Below are positions 43,174-53,301 of a stretch of 64,000 nt of DNA, in pieces. The translations under genes were made by a program, and so were the position numbers. The notes beneath the pieces are model-generated. The model was given only the letters and a program-made list of their open reading frames with translations, had not been told where the DNA came from and made no database searches. Numbering within the stretch: position 1 is the first letter of the stretch; every line of letters begins with the position of its first letter. The stretch comes from Amygdalobacter indicium (GTDB lineage Bacteria > Bacillota > Clostridia > Saccharofermentanales > Fastidiosipilaceae). Location of the stretch: the NCBI RefSeq assembly GCF_029101545.1, contig NZ_CP118866.1:434001-498000 (forward strand), read 5' to 3'.

Positions 43174-45105
43174 ATGGTTCCGATATTTTATAGTGAACTC
43201 AGCAAAGAAACGCTTGTTAAATTACTGGTCAAGCGTAAATTAATGAAAATCAGTAAGGCGCTCCCGAAGAAACGTCAGGAACTTATGGAAACCCTGATGG
43301 CCGATGATCAGGCGCACGGTTACAAAACGATTGTGGAAGCTAATCCCGATGTTGAATTTACCCCGGAAATGTTCAGCAAAAAGCCTCGTAAAAAAGAAAT
43401 TTACGAACAAAAAATTATGACTCAGGAAGCTGCTGCCGAACAGGGATTTATAGCAAACTCGGCAGAACCGAAAATTTTACCGACCGAAGCAGGAGAAAGA
43501 CAGAAGGAAACAGTAAAAGAAGCAGCGAAAAAAGCGCAGACCGTTTCACCGACGAATGAAGAAAAAAAGCAGATTTTAACGGTCCGGGATGATAACAGCA
43601 ATACAAAAATAACCGTTACCCCGCGTACACCTCAAATTCAGACTAAATCTTATAAAGCTAATAAAGCTGATAATTCTCGTAAATTCAATGCTCACAAACG
43701 CGAGAACCGCAATTCGGAAAATAATAAAAAGTATGCGAAAAAAGTGGCGGAAAACAGCGAATTGAATTATGAAAACACCCCTGAAGTATTACTTAATCCG
43801 GAAATTGAAAATAATAATGTAGCGCCGGAAATTATTACCGTTAATGAAAATCAGGCAGTTAATCCTGTCAATGAAAATTCGGAAGTTAATGAGATTAATG
43901 AAACGGAAGCACTTGAGCCGGAAAAAAGAGAAGTAGTCGGCGGCGTCCTCAATATTACCCAGGAAGGTTACGGATTTTTACGTACAGAAAATTACAATTT
44001 AAGCAGTAATGATTATTTCGTTTCCCCGCAATTAATTCGTCGCTTCAATTTGCGGGAAGGCGATTATGTCCGCGCCTATTTACGCAAAAAAAGAGGTGAT
44101 GAGCGCTTTCAGGCTATCAATTATATTAAAGATGTTAATGATTTAAGCCCGGAAAAATTGTTCAAACGCCCTAATTTTTCGCGTTTGGTTCCTATTTATA
44201 CGCAGGAAAGATATACTCTGGAAACTTCAAGTAATGAATTAAGCACCCGCATTATTGATTTGATTTGTCCGATCGGTAAGGGACAACGCGGTATGATAGT
44301 TTCGCCGCCGAAAGCCGGTAAAACCATCTTATTGCAAAAAATTGCCGATGCTATCAGCCATAATAACCCTGAGGCGCATCTGATTGTTTTGCTTATAGAC
44401 GAGCGACCGGAAGAAGTTACCGATATGCAAAGACGAATTAACGGAGAAGTTGTCTATTCAACTTTCGATCAAACGGCGGAAAATCATGTCAGAATTACGG
44501 AATTGGTTTTGGAAAGAGCTAAAAGACTGGTGGAATTGGGCCGCGATGTGGTAATTTTACTTGATTCGATAACCCGTTTGGCACGTGCTTATAACCTGAC
44601 GATTAATCCTACGGGAAGGACTTTATCAGGCGGCTTGGATCCGGGCGCTTTATATGGCCCGAAACGCTTTTTCGGTGCTGCCAGAAAAATTGAAAACGGC
44701 GGCAGCCTGACGATTGTTGCGACAGCCTTGGTTGAAACAGGTTCCAGGATGGATGAAGTTATTTTTGAAGAGTTCAAAGGTACGGGTAATATGGAAGTCT
44801 TCCTGGATCGTAAATTGTCGGAGAAGCGTATTTTCCCGGCTATTGACATTAATCGTTCCGGTACGAGACGGGAGGAGCTGCTGCTGAATGAAAGAGAGCT
44901 TGATTGTGTCTGGGCTATCCGTAAGGCTTTGAGCCGCCTGGATACAGCTTCAGTAACTGAACTTATCCTCAACTTTATGCAGAAAACTAAAAATAATGCT
45001 CATTTCATCGAGTGTATCACTATGTCTTTGAATGATAAGGACATTATAGAATCGCTGGTGAAAAAGAATACCGGTAATAAAAATAACTCCGCTAACGCTT
45101 TTTAG
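43174..45105 (+). CDS. rho: Transcription termination factor Rho
   Basis: Hexameric RNA helicase that ends transcription. 643 aa, about 220 more than E. coli Rho, owing to a charged, Asn/Glu/Lys-rich insert (about residues 60-250) between the N-terminal helices and the RNA-binding cold-shock-like domain (YGFLRTENYNLSSNDYFVSP). Such inserts are known in Rho of several bacteria and can bind RNA. Walker A PPKAGKT is at 378-384; VVILLDSITRLARAYN and GTGNMEVFLDR are the Walker B and R-loop regions. GGAGGATAC precedes the ATG. Confidence 0.95.
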   Translation: MVPIFYSELSKETLVKLLVKRKLMKISKALPKKRQELMETLMADDQAHGYKTIVEANPDVEFTPEMFSKKPRKKEIYEQKIMTQEAAAEQGFIANSAEPKILPTEAGERQKETVKEAAKKAQTVSPTNEEKKQILTVRDDNSNTKITVTPRTPQIQTKSYKANKADNSRKFNAHKRENRNSENNKKYAKKVAENSELNYENTPEVLLNPEIENNNVAPEIITVNENQAVNPVNENSEVNEINETEALEPEKREVVGGVLNITQEGYGFLRTENYNLSSNDYFVSPQLIRRFNLREGDYVRAYLRKKRGDERFQAINYIKDVNDLSPEKLFKRPNFSRLVPIYTQERYTLETSSNELSTRIIDLICPIGKGQRGMIVSPPKAGKTILLQKIADAISHNNPEAHLIVLLIDERPEEVTDMQRRINGEVVYSTFDQTAENHVRITELVLERAKRLVELGRDVVILLDSITRLARAYNLTINPTGRTLSGGLDPGALYGPKRFFGAARKIENGGSLTIVATALVETGSRMDEVIFEEFKGTGNMEVFLDRKLSEKRIFPAIDINRSGTRREELLLNERELDCVWAIRKALSRLDTASVTELILNFMQKTKNNAHFIECITMSLNDKDIIESLVKKNTGNKNNSANAF

Positions 45106-45216
45106 TCGAATGCTATTGACAGTGACGGGGAATTAGCGGTAGACTTATAAAGTTATTACTGGTATGGCATATGTGAAGTTTAACTGTCACACGCTATATT
45201 TTTGTGAGGTGAAATT

Positions 45217-45417
45217 ATGAGAGAAGGAATCCATCCGAAGTACGAGAAGTGCGTTGTCCGTTGTGCTTGCGGTGAGACTTTCGAGACCAAGTCGACTATG
45301 GATAGTATAACTGTTGATATTTGCAGCAAGTGCCATCCGTTCTTTACAGGTCGTCAGAAGCTCATTGATACAGGCGGTCGTGTTGATAAGTTCAAACGTC
45401 GTGAATCACGCAAGTAA
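45217..45417 (+). CDS. rpmE: 50S ribosomal protein L31 (zinc type)
   Basis: 66-aa ribosomal protein with the zinc-binding cysteines of the C+ form: CACGETFETKS early and CSKCHPFFTGRQ later. This form binds zinc and is swapped for a C- paralogue under zinc limitation in some bacteria. GAGGTGAAATT precedes the ATG. It follows rho, a common order in Firmicutes, with a 111-base gap. Confidence 0.96.
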   Translation: MREGIHPKYEKCVVRCACGETFETKSTMDSITVDICSKCHPFFTGRQKLIDTGGRVDKFKRRESRK

Positions 45418-45423
45418 GAATAA

Positions 45424-45446
45424 GGGAGGCTTAGACCTCCTTTTTT
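45424..45446 (+). terminator. Terminator after rpmE
   Basis: GGAGG pairs with CCTCC around CTTAGA, followed by six T. Confidence 0.85.
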
Positions 45447-45484
45447 CTTATTTACAGATAATTTAACAAGTGGAATTAAATATT

Positions 45485-46429
45485 ATGGCCGAAACTTATT
45501 TGCAACTTATAAAAAATGCCTGCTTGCAGCTGCGAACTTGTCGTAATGATATTACCAGGCGGGATTTGATTATTTTGTTAGCTCGTAAATATTTGCAAAT
45601 CAGCGAGTCACAACTGCGCTTGCGTTTGTACGATGATGAACCGGCTGCTGCCGATATCAGTCGTCTTTTTGCTGCAGATATAGAAAAGCTGGCGCAGGAT
45701 TGGCCATTGGCGTATGTTAGCGGTTTTGTCGACTTTTTTAATTCTACTTACAAAATTGTTCCCGGAGTTCTGATACCTCGCCCCGACAGTGAAGTTCTGG
45801 TAGAAGAAGTTTTAGAAAGCATTAATTCTTTTCCCAAGTCGCAAGCTCAAACCTGGACTGCAACTTTTGCACGCCGGAAAACTGCTGCAGAAACGACGCC
45901 GGAGAGACTGAAAATTTTGGAAATCGGTATCGGCAGCGGGGCGCTGCTGGCAGCTATAGCCGGTGAATCTGCAAGAGAGTTGGAATTGACAGGAACGGAC
46001 ATCAATCCTGCAGCTATCGCTCTAAGTCGAGAAAATTTAGCTTGCCGTCAGGTCAAAGCACATTTGGAAGAGGCTGATATTTTCCCGAGTTTAACGGAAA
46101 ATGAAAGAAAATACGACATAATATACAGCAATCCTCCTTATATTTCTGCAAGCGAGATGCAGACTTTACCGGCTTCCGTCGCTGCTTATGAACCGCAAAA
46201 CGCTTTACAGGCTGCGGAAAACGGCTTGTATTTTTACAGAAAAATTCTGCAGGCAGCACCTGCGTATCTTGTAAACGGCGGATATATTTTATTCGAACAC
46301 GGTTATCGTCAGAAAAAGCCTTTACAGGAACTTTTGAAGAAATATTCTTATGACGTTGTTAAATGGCGGCAGGATTACGGCGGTCGGGATCGAGTCCTTG
46401 TGTTGCGCTATTTTGCTTCGGAACTTTAG
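45485..46429 (+). CDS. prmC: Release factor glutamine methyltransferase PrmC
   Basis: Methylates the glutamine of the GGQ motif in release factors, using SAM. The catalytic NPPY is in YSNPPYIS, the SAM loop is LEIGIGSGALLAAIAG, and the substrate-contact RPDSEVLVEEVL is present. I start at ATG 45485 (MAETYLQLIK); a GTG at 45470 is in frame and neither has a strong ribosome site. 314 aa. prfA, its substrate gene, lies just downstream instead of upstream as is usual, with a repeat-rich 154-base gap. Confidence 0.93.
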   Translation: MAETYLQLIKNACLQLRTCRNDITRRDLIILLARKYLQISESQLRLRLYDDEPAAADISRLFAADIEKLAQDWPLAYVSGFVDFFNSTYKIVPGVLIPRPDSEVLVEEVLESINSFPKSQAQTWTATFARRKTAAETTPERLKILEIGIGSGALLAAIAGESARELELTGTDINPAAIALSRENLACRQVKAHLEEADIFPSLTENERKYDIIYSNPPYISASEMQTLPASVAAYEPQNALQAAENGLYFYRKILQAAPAYLVNGGYILFEHGYRQKKPLQELLKKYSYDVVKWRQDYGGRDRVLVLRYFASEL

Positions 46430-46434
46430 CCGGG

Positions 46435-46550
46435 TAAGTCGGACGGGCTGACAATTCGGACCATCGGTCAAGCCGGATAAGCCGGATAGGAGCAGGCGGA
46501 AAAGCCGGACCAAGCGGATAAATCGGACAATCAGCGAAAAAGAGCGGCAT
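46435..46550 (+). repeat. Degenerate GCCGGATAA-type short repeats between prmC and prfA
   Basis: About ten imperfect 9-base units related to GCCGGATAA or TCGGACAAT follow one another through the gap (for instance AAGCCGGATAAGCCGGATAG near 46473-46492). No open frame with a ribosome site uses the region. Confidence 0.7.
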
Positions 46551-46583
46551 TAAAATACGTAACATTAAAGAAGGCGGAATACA

Positions 46584-47657
46584 ATGATGTTGGAAAGCAA
46601 TATACTGAAATTACAAAAATACGCACTGCGTCTGGAAGAGTTGGAACAAACACTTTCTCAACCGGAAATTATTAACGATATAGCCCGTTATACGGAATTA
46701 TCAAAAGAATTGGGCGATTTACAACCTTTAGTCGAGCAGTATCGCCAATATACAAGTTTGCAGACGGAAATTGAGAAAAACCGTCAGTTGTTATTAGAAA
46801 ATCATGACCCGGAATTACACGAATTGCTTAAAAGCGAACAGGAAGAACTGGAAGCGCGTTTGCAAAAAACGGAAGAAGAATTGAATCTCAGTCTTTTACC
46901 CAAAGATCCTAGAGATAATTTGAGCCTGTTTATGGAAATTAGGGCAGGAGCAGGCGGAGAAGAAGCGGCGCTGTTCGCAGCGGAATTGCACCGTATGTAT
47001 TTAATGTATGCCGCCAAACAAAATTTCAAATGCAAAACCCTGGAATTGAACGAAACGGAAATCGGCGGCATAAAAGAAATTGTTTTTCAGGTCGAAGGTA
47101 AAGGTGCCTGGTCCAAATTGAAGTATGAGATGGGGGTCCATCGCGTGCAGCGGGTACCGGCGACTGAATCAGGCGGCAGAATTCATACTTCGACAGCAAC
47201 TGTAGCCGTTATTCCGGAAGCGGAGACGAAAGAATTTGCAATCAATCCGAAAGATTTGCGCATCGATACTTATAGAGCGTCGGGTGCCGGCGGTCAGCAT
47301 GTCAACATGACAGACTCGGCCGTCAGAATTACCCACTTCCCGACCGGTTTGGTTGTTACTTGCCAAGATGAACGATCACAGATTAAAAATCGGGAAAAAG
47401 CGATGCTTGTTTTAATTTCCCGTTTGCAACAATTGCAACAGGAAGAAGAGAACGCTAAACTTTCAGAGGAACGGCGTTCCCAGATAGGTACAGGTGATCG
47501 GAGTGAGAGAATTAGAACTTATAACTATCCTCAAGGTAGAGTTACAGACCACCGTATCGGTTTAACTTTGTATCAGTTGCCGCAGATTCTGGCCGGCGAT
47601 TTGGATCTGTTGGTCAAAGAATTGCAGGCGGCGGAACAGCACAAGGTGAACGAATAG
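46584..47657 (+). CDS. prfA: Peptide chain release factor 1
   Basis: Recognises UAA and UAG and triggers release of the finished protein. The GGQ motif is in ASGAGGQHVNMTDSAVRITH, the target of PrmC methylation, and the N-terminal codon-recognition domain follows the RF1 pattern. 357 aa, normal. The frame opens with two ATGs (46584 and 46587) after AAGGCGGAA; either could start. Confidence 0.95.
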   Translation: MMLESNILKLQKYALRLEELEQTLSQPEIINDIARYTELSKELGDLQPLVEQYRQYTSLQTEIEKNRQLLLENHDPELHELLKSEQEELEARLQKTEEELNLSLLPKDPRDNLSLFMEIRAGAGGEEAALFAAELHRMYLMYAAKQNFKCKTLELNETEIGGIKEIVFQVEGKGAWSKLKYEMGVHRVQRVPATESGGRIHTSTATVAVIPEAETKEFAINPKDLRIDTYRASGAGGQHVNMTDSAVRITHFPTGLVVTCQDERSQIKNREKAMLVLISRLQQLQQEEENAKLSEERRSQIGTGDRSERIRTYNYPQGRVTDHRIGLTLYQLPQILAGDLDLLVKELQAAEQHKVNE

Positions 47658-47672
47658 AGAGAAGATGATTTT

Positions 47673-48833
47673 ATGCAAACAAAATTAATTACAGCTGTGC
47701 AGGCGGCCGACGGGCAGTATAAAATTGCACCGGACGAGCTTTTACAAGCGGCGGAATATTTGCACCGAGGTCAATTGGTCGTTTTCCCGACCGAAACAGT
47801 CTACGGTATCGGTGCCTTGGTCGATCAACCGGCAGCTTTGCGTGAAATATTTACAGTTAAAGGCAGACCGCAGGACAATCCGTTGATTTTACACGTAGAC
47901 AGTTATGCGATGCTGCAACGCTATGTGCAGCCGCTCAATGCTGAAGAAAAATTGCTGGTGGATAATTTTATGCCCGGTCCTGTAACTTTTATTTTGCGGC
48001 GGAATCAGCAAGTTAATGATATTATTACAGCCGGACTTGATACAGTAGGCATCAGAATGCCGGGAAACGTTATTGCCCGCAGCTTAATTACAGCTTGCGG
48101 CGCCGGTATAGCCGCCCCTTCAGCTAATATTTCCGGCAAACCCAGCCCGACTGAAAGTAAAGCGGTTATTGATGACTTTTGGCAAAAAGTTGCCTGTATT
48201 ATTGATGGCGGTGACAGTGCTTTCGGAGTTGAATCGACTATCTTGGATTTAAGCCGAAAACCTTATCATATTTTACGGCCGGGAGCTGTCAGTGCCGCCC
48301 AATTCAATGCCATTTTACAAGCTAACGGCTATGTTGCTGAAGTTGTAGAACAGCATGACTATTATTTACCGAATTTGAAGGCGGCGGATGTGCCCAAAGC
48401 TCCGGGGATGAAGTATCGCCATTATGCACCGGAAGCTGAAGTTAAAATTTTGCGTGGTTCACCGGCTGAGATGGCGAAAAATCTAATTAAACTTGTAAGT
48501 GGGAAAAAAGCAACTGCCGCTACAGCCAAGATCGCTGTTTTTGTCAGTCGGGATTTGTATGCCGCCTTACCGGGCGCTGTACAGAAACAAATTGATTTTC
48601 CTTATTTTTTTGAAGATTATGCCTGCAATCTCAAACAATTGCCGCACGAGGAATTGGTGGAGAGCGGTTTTTCTTCTTTGGACAAAAAAGCTTTTCAAGC
48701 TGCTAACGGTTTATTCCAAGCTTTAAGGCAGGCAGATAGAGATCAGGCGGCTTTAATTTTAGTGGAAGCGGTCGAAAATATGGGTATTGCGCAAGCGTAC
48801 ATGAACAGATTGACTAAGGCTGAAACCAAATAA
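47673..48833 (+). CDS. tsaC: Threonylcarbamoyl-AMP synthase, long Sua5 type
   Basis: Makes the threonylcarbamoyl-AMP used for the t6A modification of ANN-decoding tRNAs. YrdC domain with VVFPTETVYGIGA, GRPQDNPLILHV and SANISGKPSPT, followed by a C-terminal Sua5 domain (about 230-386), so this is the two-domain form. PGMKYRHYAPEA is the linker that closes over the active site in Sua5 proteins. 15 bases separate it from prfA; likely one operon prmC-prfA-tsaC. Confidence 0.93.
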   Translation: MQTKLITAVQAADGQYKIAPDELLQAAEYLHRGQLVVFPTETVYGIGALVDQPAALREIFTVKGRPQDNPLILHVDSYAMLQRYVQPLNAEEKLLVDNFMPGPVTFILRRNQQVNDIITAGLDTVGIRMPGNVIARSLITACGAGIAAPSANISGKPSPTESKAVIDDFWQKVACIIDGGDSAFGVESTILDLSRKPYHILRPGAVSAAQFNAILQANGYVAEVVEQHDYYLPNLKAADVPKAPGMKYRHYAPEAEVKILRGSPAEMAKNLIKLVSGKKATAATAKIAVFVSRDLYAALPGAVQKQIDFPYFFEDYACNLKQLPHEELVESGFSSLDKKAFQAANGLFQALRQADRDQAALILVEAVENMGIAQAYMNRLTKAETK

Positions 48834-48977
48834 TTTTCAGTTTATAACAATCTGTGAGATGGGATAAACGCACAAAAAGACTTGAAAAAACTGTAAAAAT
48901 ATCAACATTGTGACGCAAAAACGGATTCTGCTATTTATAGGCAAGTAATTTTGTGCTAATCTAATAGGCGTATGAAA

Positions 48978-48993
48978 TTATATTGTAATATAA
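48978..48993 (+). promoter_or_regulatory. Inverted repeat upstream of ppdK
   Basis: TTATATT and AATATAA arms with GT between, 31 bases before the ppdK ATG. Just after it is a small AACC-GTAA-GGTT hairpin. Could be an operator; also easily due to AT-richness. Confidence 0.35.
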
Positions 48994-49023
48994 CCGTAAG
49001 GTTAAAAACATGGAGGAATATTG

Positions 49024-51645
49024 ATGACAAAGTATGTTTACCTCTTTAAAGAGGGCAACGCTTCAATGCGTAATTTGCTCGGCGGTAAAGGTGCAGGTTT
49101 GGCAGAAATGACCCGTTTGGGTTTGCCGGTACCACGCGGCTTTACAATTACGACCGAGGCATGTAACCGTTATTATGAAGATAACGAAACCATTGCTCCG
49201 GAAATTGAAAGCGAAGTCTTCGCTACTTTAGCAAAGATGGAAGAGATTACCGGTAAGAAATTGGGCGATATGAAAAATCCGCTCTTAGTATCCGTTCGTT
49301 CCGGTGCTCGTGCTTCAATGCCGGGTATGATGGACACAATTTTGAACTTGGGTTTAACTGATAAAGTTGTCGAAGTTGTTGCCGAATTGACGAACAATCC
49401 CCGTTTCGCATGGGACTCTTATCGTCGTTTCATTTCAATGTTCGGTGATGTTGCCATGCACGTTGATAAATCCCATTTTGATGCCGCTATGGATGAAGTT
49501 AAAGCAGCTCGCGGCGTTAAGGGCGATTTGGAATTGAATGCTGAAGACATGAAGGAAGTTGCCCAAAAGATGAAAGCTGTTTATCAACAGCAATTGGGCA
49601 AACCTTTCCCGCAGGATCCGAAGGAACAATTGTTGACAGCCGTTAAGGCCGTTTTTGAATCCTGGAACAATGAGCGTGCTATTTATTATCGTCATATGCA
49701 CGATATTCCCAGCAGCTGGGGTACAGCTGTTAACATTCAGGAGATGGTTTACGGTAATATGGGTGAAACATCCGGTACAGGTGTTGCCTTTACACGTAAC
49801 CCTGCAACAGGTCAAGCCGGTATTTTCGGTGAGTATCTCATGAATGCTCAAGGCGAGGACGTTGTTGCCGGTATTCGTACTCCGTTCCCGATTACCCATA
49901 TGGCCGAGCAGATGCCAGAATGCTACGCTCAGTTCAAGGAAATTGCCGCTACATTGGAAAAACATTACGGCGATATGCAGGATATGGAATTCACAATTGA
50001 GCGCGGTAAATTATTCATGTTGCAAACTCGTAACGGTAAACGTACAGCTTTTGCCGCCTTGCAGGTTGCAGCCGATATGGTCAAAGAAGGCTTGGTAACA
50101 AAAGAGCGTGCTTTGATGCAAATCGATCCTTCTTCTTTGGACACCTTGCTCCATCCGAATTTCGATCAGGAAGCTTTGAAAGCTGCTAAATCCATCGCCA
50201 AAGGTTTGCCGGCTTCTCCGGGCGCAGCATCAGGCGGTATCGTTTTCTCCGCTGAAGAGGCATTTGAAGTTACTCAAAGCGGCGCCAAGGTTGTTTTGGT
50301 CCGTACAGAGACATCACCGGAAGATATTGTCGGTATGAACGTTTCTGAAGGTATCTTGACAGTGCGCGGCGGTATGACTTCGCACGCAGCCGTTGTTGCC
50401 CGTGGTATGGGTAAGTGCTGCGTTTCAGGTTGTGCTGAAGTTTCTATCAATGCTGAAGCTGAAACCATGACAATCGGTGATAAAGTTTTCAAAAAGGGTG
50501 ACTGGATTTCCCTTGACGGTGCTACAGGTTGTGTTTATGACGGCGCTATTGCTACCAAACCGGCTTCTTTGACCGGCAATTTTGCTACAATTATGCAATG
50601 GGCCGATGAAATCCGTGAGTTGGGTATTCGTACTAACGCCGATACACCTAAAGATGCTAAAGTTGCCCGTGAATTGGGCGCTGAAGGTATCGGTCTGGTT
50701 CGTACTGAGCATATGTTCTTCGCTGAAGACCGTATCTTTGCCTTCCGTAAGATGATTGTGGCCAAGACTGTAGAAGAACGTCGTAAGGCTTTGGCAGAAT
50801 TGTTGCCGATTCAACAAGGTGACTTTGAAGGTATCTTTGAAGCTATGAAGGGCTTGCCTGTAACAGTTCGTTTGTTGGATCCGCCGCTGCACGAATTCTT
50901 GCCGCAGGCGGAAGAAGACATTGTCGAGTTGGCTAAGGCTTTGAACATCACAGTTGACAGCTTGAAGACCACAATTCACGATTTACATGAATTGAACCCG
51001 ATGTTAGGTCACCGCGGTTGCCGCTTGGCTGTTACTTATCCTGAAATTGCCGAGATGCAGACAACAGCTATTATTAATGCCGCTTTGAAAGTTTCAACTC
51101 CTGAACAACCGATGGTTGCCGAGATTATGATTCCGTTGGTTTGCGACATTAAAGAGTTGCAATTTGTTAAGCGTGTTATTGTCAAGACTGCCGATAAGAT
51201 TATTAAAGAATCCGGCAAGAGCTTGAAATACAAAGTCGGTACTATGATTGAAATTCCGCGTGCCGCTTTGACAGCTGATGAAATTGCGACAGAGGCTGAT
51301 TTCTTCAGCTTCGGTACTAACGATTTGACACAGATGACTTACGGTTTGAGCCGTGATGATGCCGGTAAGATTTTGGAATGCTACTACAATGAAGCTATCT
51401 TCGAATCTGATCCTACAGCTCACTTGGATACCAAGGGTGTCGGTCAATTGATGCGTATTGCAACTGAGAAGGCTCGTGCCGTTAAACCTGAGATTAAATT
51501 GGGTGTTTGCGGTGAACACGGCGGTGATCCGGCTTCTATCAGCTTTGTTAATACTTTGGGCTTCAATTATGTTTCCTGCTCACCTTATCGTGTACCTATT
51601 GCTCGCTTAGCTGCCGCTCAAGCAACAATCAGTCAAAAAAAGTAA
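49024..51645 (+). CDS. ppdK: Pyruvate, phosphate dikinase
   Basis: Interconverts PEP and pyruvate with ATP/AMP and phosphate/pyrophosphate. N-terminal ATP-grasp domain (LLGGKGAGLAEM), the swivelling phosphohistidine domain with His454 in GGMTSHAAVVARGMGK, and the PEP/pyruvate barrel with Cys829 in GVCGEHGGD. 873 aa, full length. I start at ATG 49024 after GGAGGAATATTG. Codons are strongly biased to the GCT/GGT/CGT/GTT type, more than in neighbours, as expected for an abundant enzyme. With pyruvate kinase this gives a reversible PEP/pyruvate node; no neighbour is related. Confidence 0.96.
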   Translation: MTKYVYLFKEGNASMRNLLGGKGAGLAEMTRLGLPVPRGFTITTEACNRYYEDNETIAPEIESEVFATLAKMEEITGKKLGDMKNPLLVSVRSGARASMPGMMDTILNLGLTDKVVEVVAELTNNPRFAWDSYRRFISMFGDVAMHVDKSHFDAAMDEVKAARGVKGDLELNAEDMKEVAQKMKAVYQQQLGKPFPQDPKEQLLTAVKAVFESWNNERAIYYRHMHDIPSSWGTAVNIQEMVYGNMGETSGTGVAFTRNPATGQAGIFGEYLMNAQGEDVVAGIRTPFPITHMAEQMPECYAQFKEIAATLEKHYGDMQDMEFTIERGKLFMLQTRNGKRTAFAALQVAADMVKEGLVTKERALMQIDPSSLDTLLHPNFDQEALKAAKSIAKGLPASPGAASGGIVFSAEEAFEVTQSGAKVVLVRTETSPEDIVGMNVSEGILTVRGGMTSHAAVVARGMGKCCVSGCAEVSINAEAETMTIGDKVFKKGDWISLDGATGCVYDGAIATKPASLTGNFATIMQWADEIRELGIRTNADTPKDAKVARELGAEGIGLVRTEHMFFAEDRIFAFRKMIVAKTVEERRKALAELLPIQQGDFEGIFEAMKGLPVTVRLLDPPLHEFLPQAEEDIVELAKALNITVDSLKTTIHDLHELNPMLGHRGCRLAVTYPEIAEMQTTAIINAALKVSTPEQPMVAEIMIPLVCDIKELQFVKRVIVKTADKIIKESGKSLKYKVGTMIEIPRAALTADEIATEADFFSFGTNDLTQMTYGLSRDDAGKILECYYNEAIFESDPTAHLDTKGVGQLMRIATEKARAVKPEIKLGVCGEHGGDPASISFVNTLGFNYVSCSPYRVPIARLAAAQATISQKK

Positions 51646-51675
51646 GCTGAATTAGTTTTGCCAATTCAGTTAATT

Positions 51676-51709
51676 GCCGGCTTTCTGTAACGGAGGCCGG
51701 TATTTTTTT
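51676..51709 (+). terminator. Terminator after ppdK
   Basis: CCGGC pairs with GCCGG around a 14-base loop, followed by TATTTTTTT. Confidence 0.75.
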
Positions 51710-51794
51710 GCCCTTGAAACAACAAGCGCTGCGCAGCGGCCTGAGAGAGCTTTGATTAGATTGCTTTTTTTCGGAATTAAGTTAGAATGAAGCA

Positions 51795-53165
51795 ATGATA
51801 AAAATTAGGCAAAAATTCAGTTTATTAGTAAATGATGATTTGACTTCCGGGCCGATTATCTTGAAGTTGGCTGCTTTTTCCGCTCCCTTGCTGTTGGGAA
51901 ATTTCTTACAACAGTTGTATTCAACTATAGATTTAATAATTATCGGCCGTTTTGCCGGTAGAACTGCTTTTGCAGCGGTAGGTTCAACCGGATATATTAT
52001 TGTTTTACTGATCGGCTTGTTGGTAGGCTTGGCCGGAGGTATTGCAGTTAATGTCGCTCAACTTAAGGGTGCCGGTAATTATCGCGGCTTAAGCTTGATG
52101 ATTCATACAGCTTATGCTTTGGCTTTTATCGCCGGAGTTGTACTTACCTGTTTCGGTTTGCTGACGGCGAGATTCTGGTTACGTTTGACACAAGTTCCGC
52201 CGGAGATATTTGCCGGGGCCGAACGTTATCTGGACTATACATTTATCGGCTTGATTCCCGGTATTGTATATAATTGCGGCGCTGCAATTTTACAAGCTTT
52301 GGGGGACAGTCGCAGACCGCTTTTACTTTTGTTTCTGTGCTCGGTAATCAATTTTATTTTGGATATGCTTTTTGTCGCATTTTTCCACTGGGGGATTGAC
52401 GGAGCGGCCTTAGCCACCGTGCTTTCCCAGTTAATATCGGCAATAATTTTAACTGCTCATTTATTGCACGTAACAGCCGATTATCGTTTGTATTGGCGCA
52501 AGATTCATATTGATAAGCAGTCTTTGCAGGCTATTGTCAAAATCGGGGTACCGGCTTCTTTACAGGCAACAGTACTTAATGTTTCCAATATTTATATTCA
52601 AACTATGCTTAATACTTTCGGGGTTGTAGCGGTGGCTGCCTGCACGGCGGTTACGAAAATCGACGGCTTTTTCTGTTTGTATTTTAATGCCTTGGGTACA
52701 GCAACAATGACTTATGTCGGCCAAAATTATGGGGCGAAGTTAAGTCGGCGGGTTGTAGTCGGGGTCAGAACTATGGCTGCATTCGGCGTTATCAGCGGCA
52801 TGTGTTTATGTGCTTTAAGCACCTGGTACAGATTTTCTTTGTTGCGGATTTTTACCGATGATCAAGTAATACTTGATGTTGCCGGTCGCCTGTTTGTCGC
52901 CTATATCCCTTATTTTTTCCTTTTAGCGGCGATGGAAATTTATTCCGGCAGTTTGCGCGGCTTGGGTAATGCCGTTTTGCCGATGACGATATATATTTTG
53001 GGAATTTGTGTTTTTCGCTGTTTATACGTATTTACCGCCTTACGGATTGATAATACGCTCAGTACCCTTTTTGCTGTCTATCCTTTCAGCTGGATAATTA
53101 CAGCTGCGGCTCTGTTCTTGGCCTATAATTTGCGCAAAAGACGCTTATTGCGTGAATTGCAGTAA
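51795..53165 (+). CDS. MATE-family efflux transporter
   Basis: Membrane antiporter with twelve helices in two repeats (456 aa). The first repeat carries PLLLGNFLQQLYSTIDLIIIGRFAG and the later repeat IGVPASLQATVLNVSNIYIQTMLN, both typical of MatE proteins. Substrate unknown (cationic drugs or metabolites). No regulator is adjacent. The ribosome site is weak (AGAATGAAGCA). Confidence 0.92.
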   Translation: MIKIRQKFSLLVNDDLTSGPIILKLAAFSAPLLLGNFLQQLYSTIDLIIIGRFAGRTAFAAVGSTGYIIVLLIGLLVGLAGGIAVNVAQLKGAGNYRGLSLMIHTAYALAFIAGVVLTCFGLLTARFWLRLTQVPPEIFAGAERYLDYTFIGLIPGIVYNCGAAILQALGDSRRPLLLLFLCSVINFILDMLFVAFFHWGIDGAALATVLSQLISAIILTAHLLHVTADYRLYWRKIHIDKQSLQAIVKIGVPASLQATVLNVSNIYIQTMLNTFGVVAVAACTAVTKIDGFFCLYFNALGTATMTYVGQNYGAKLSRRVVVGVRTMAAFGVISGMCLCALSTWYRFSLLRIFTDDQVILDVAGRLFVAYIPYFFLLAAMEIYSGSLRGLGNAVLPMTIYILGICVFRCLYVFTALRIDNTLSTLFAVYPFSWIITAAALFLAYNLRKRRLLRELQ

Positions 53166-53263
53166 AAGTGCATACCGACTTTTCGCTTTGCTTAAAAGCT
53201 GAAAATAGGGGAATTTATTCATAATTTCCTACTGAATATTATTGATGGGGATATATTAATCAC

Positions 53264-53301
53264 TTTCCTATCTTATAAAAGATTTCCTATCTTATAAAAG
53301 A
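53264..53301 (+). repeat. 19-bp tandem duplication TTTCCTATCTTATAAAAGA
   Basis: Two exact copies in direct tandem (53264-53282 and 53283-53301) in the 380-base gap before the leucine-rich surface protein. Confidence 0.92.

Noticed and set aside
46322..46565. Minus-strand frames across the prmC-prfA gap
   Set aside because: They are products of the 9-base repeats and overlap prmC; no ribosome site on that strand.
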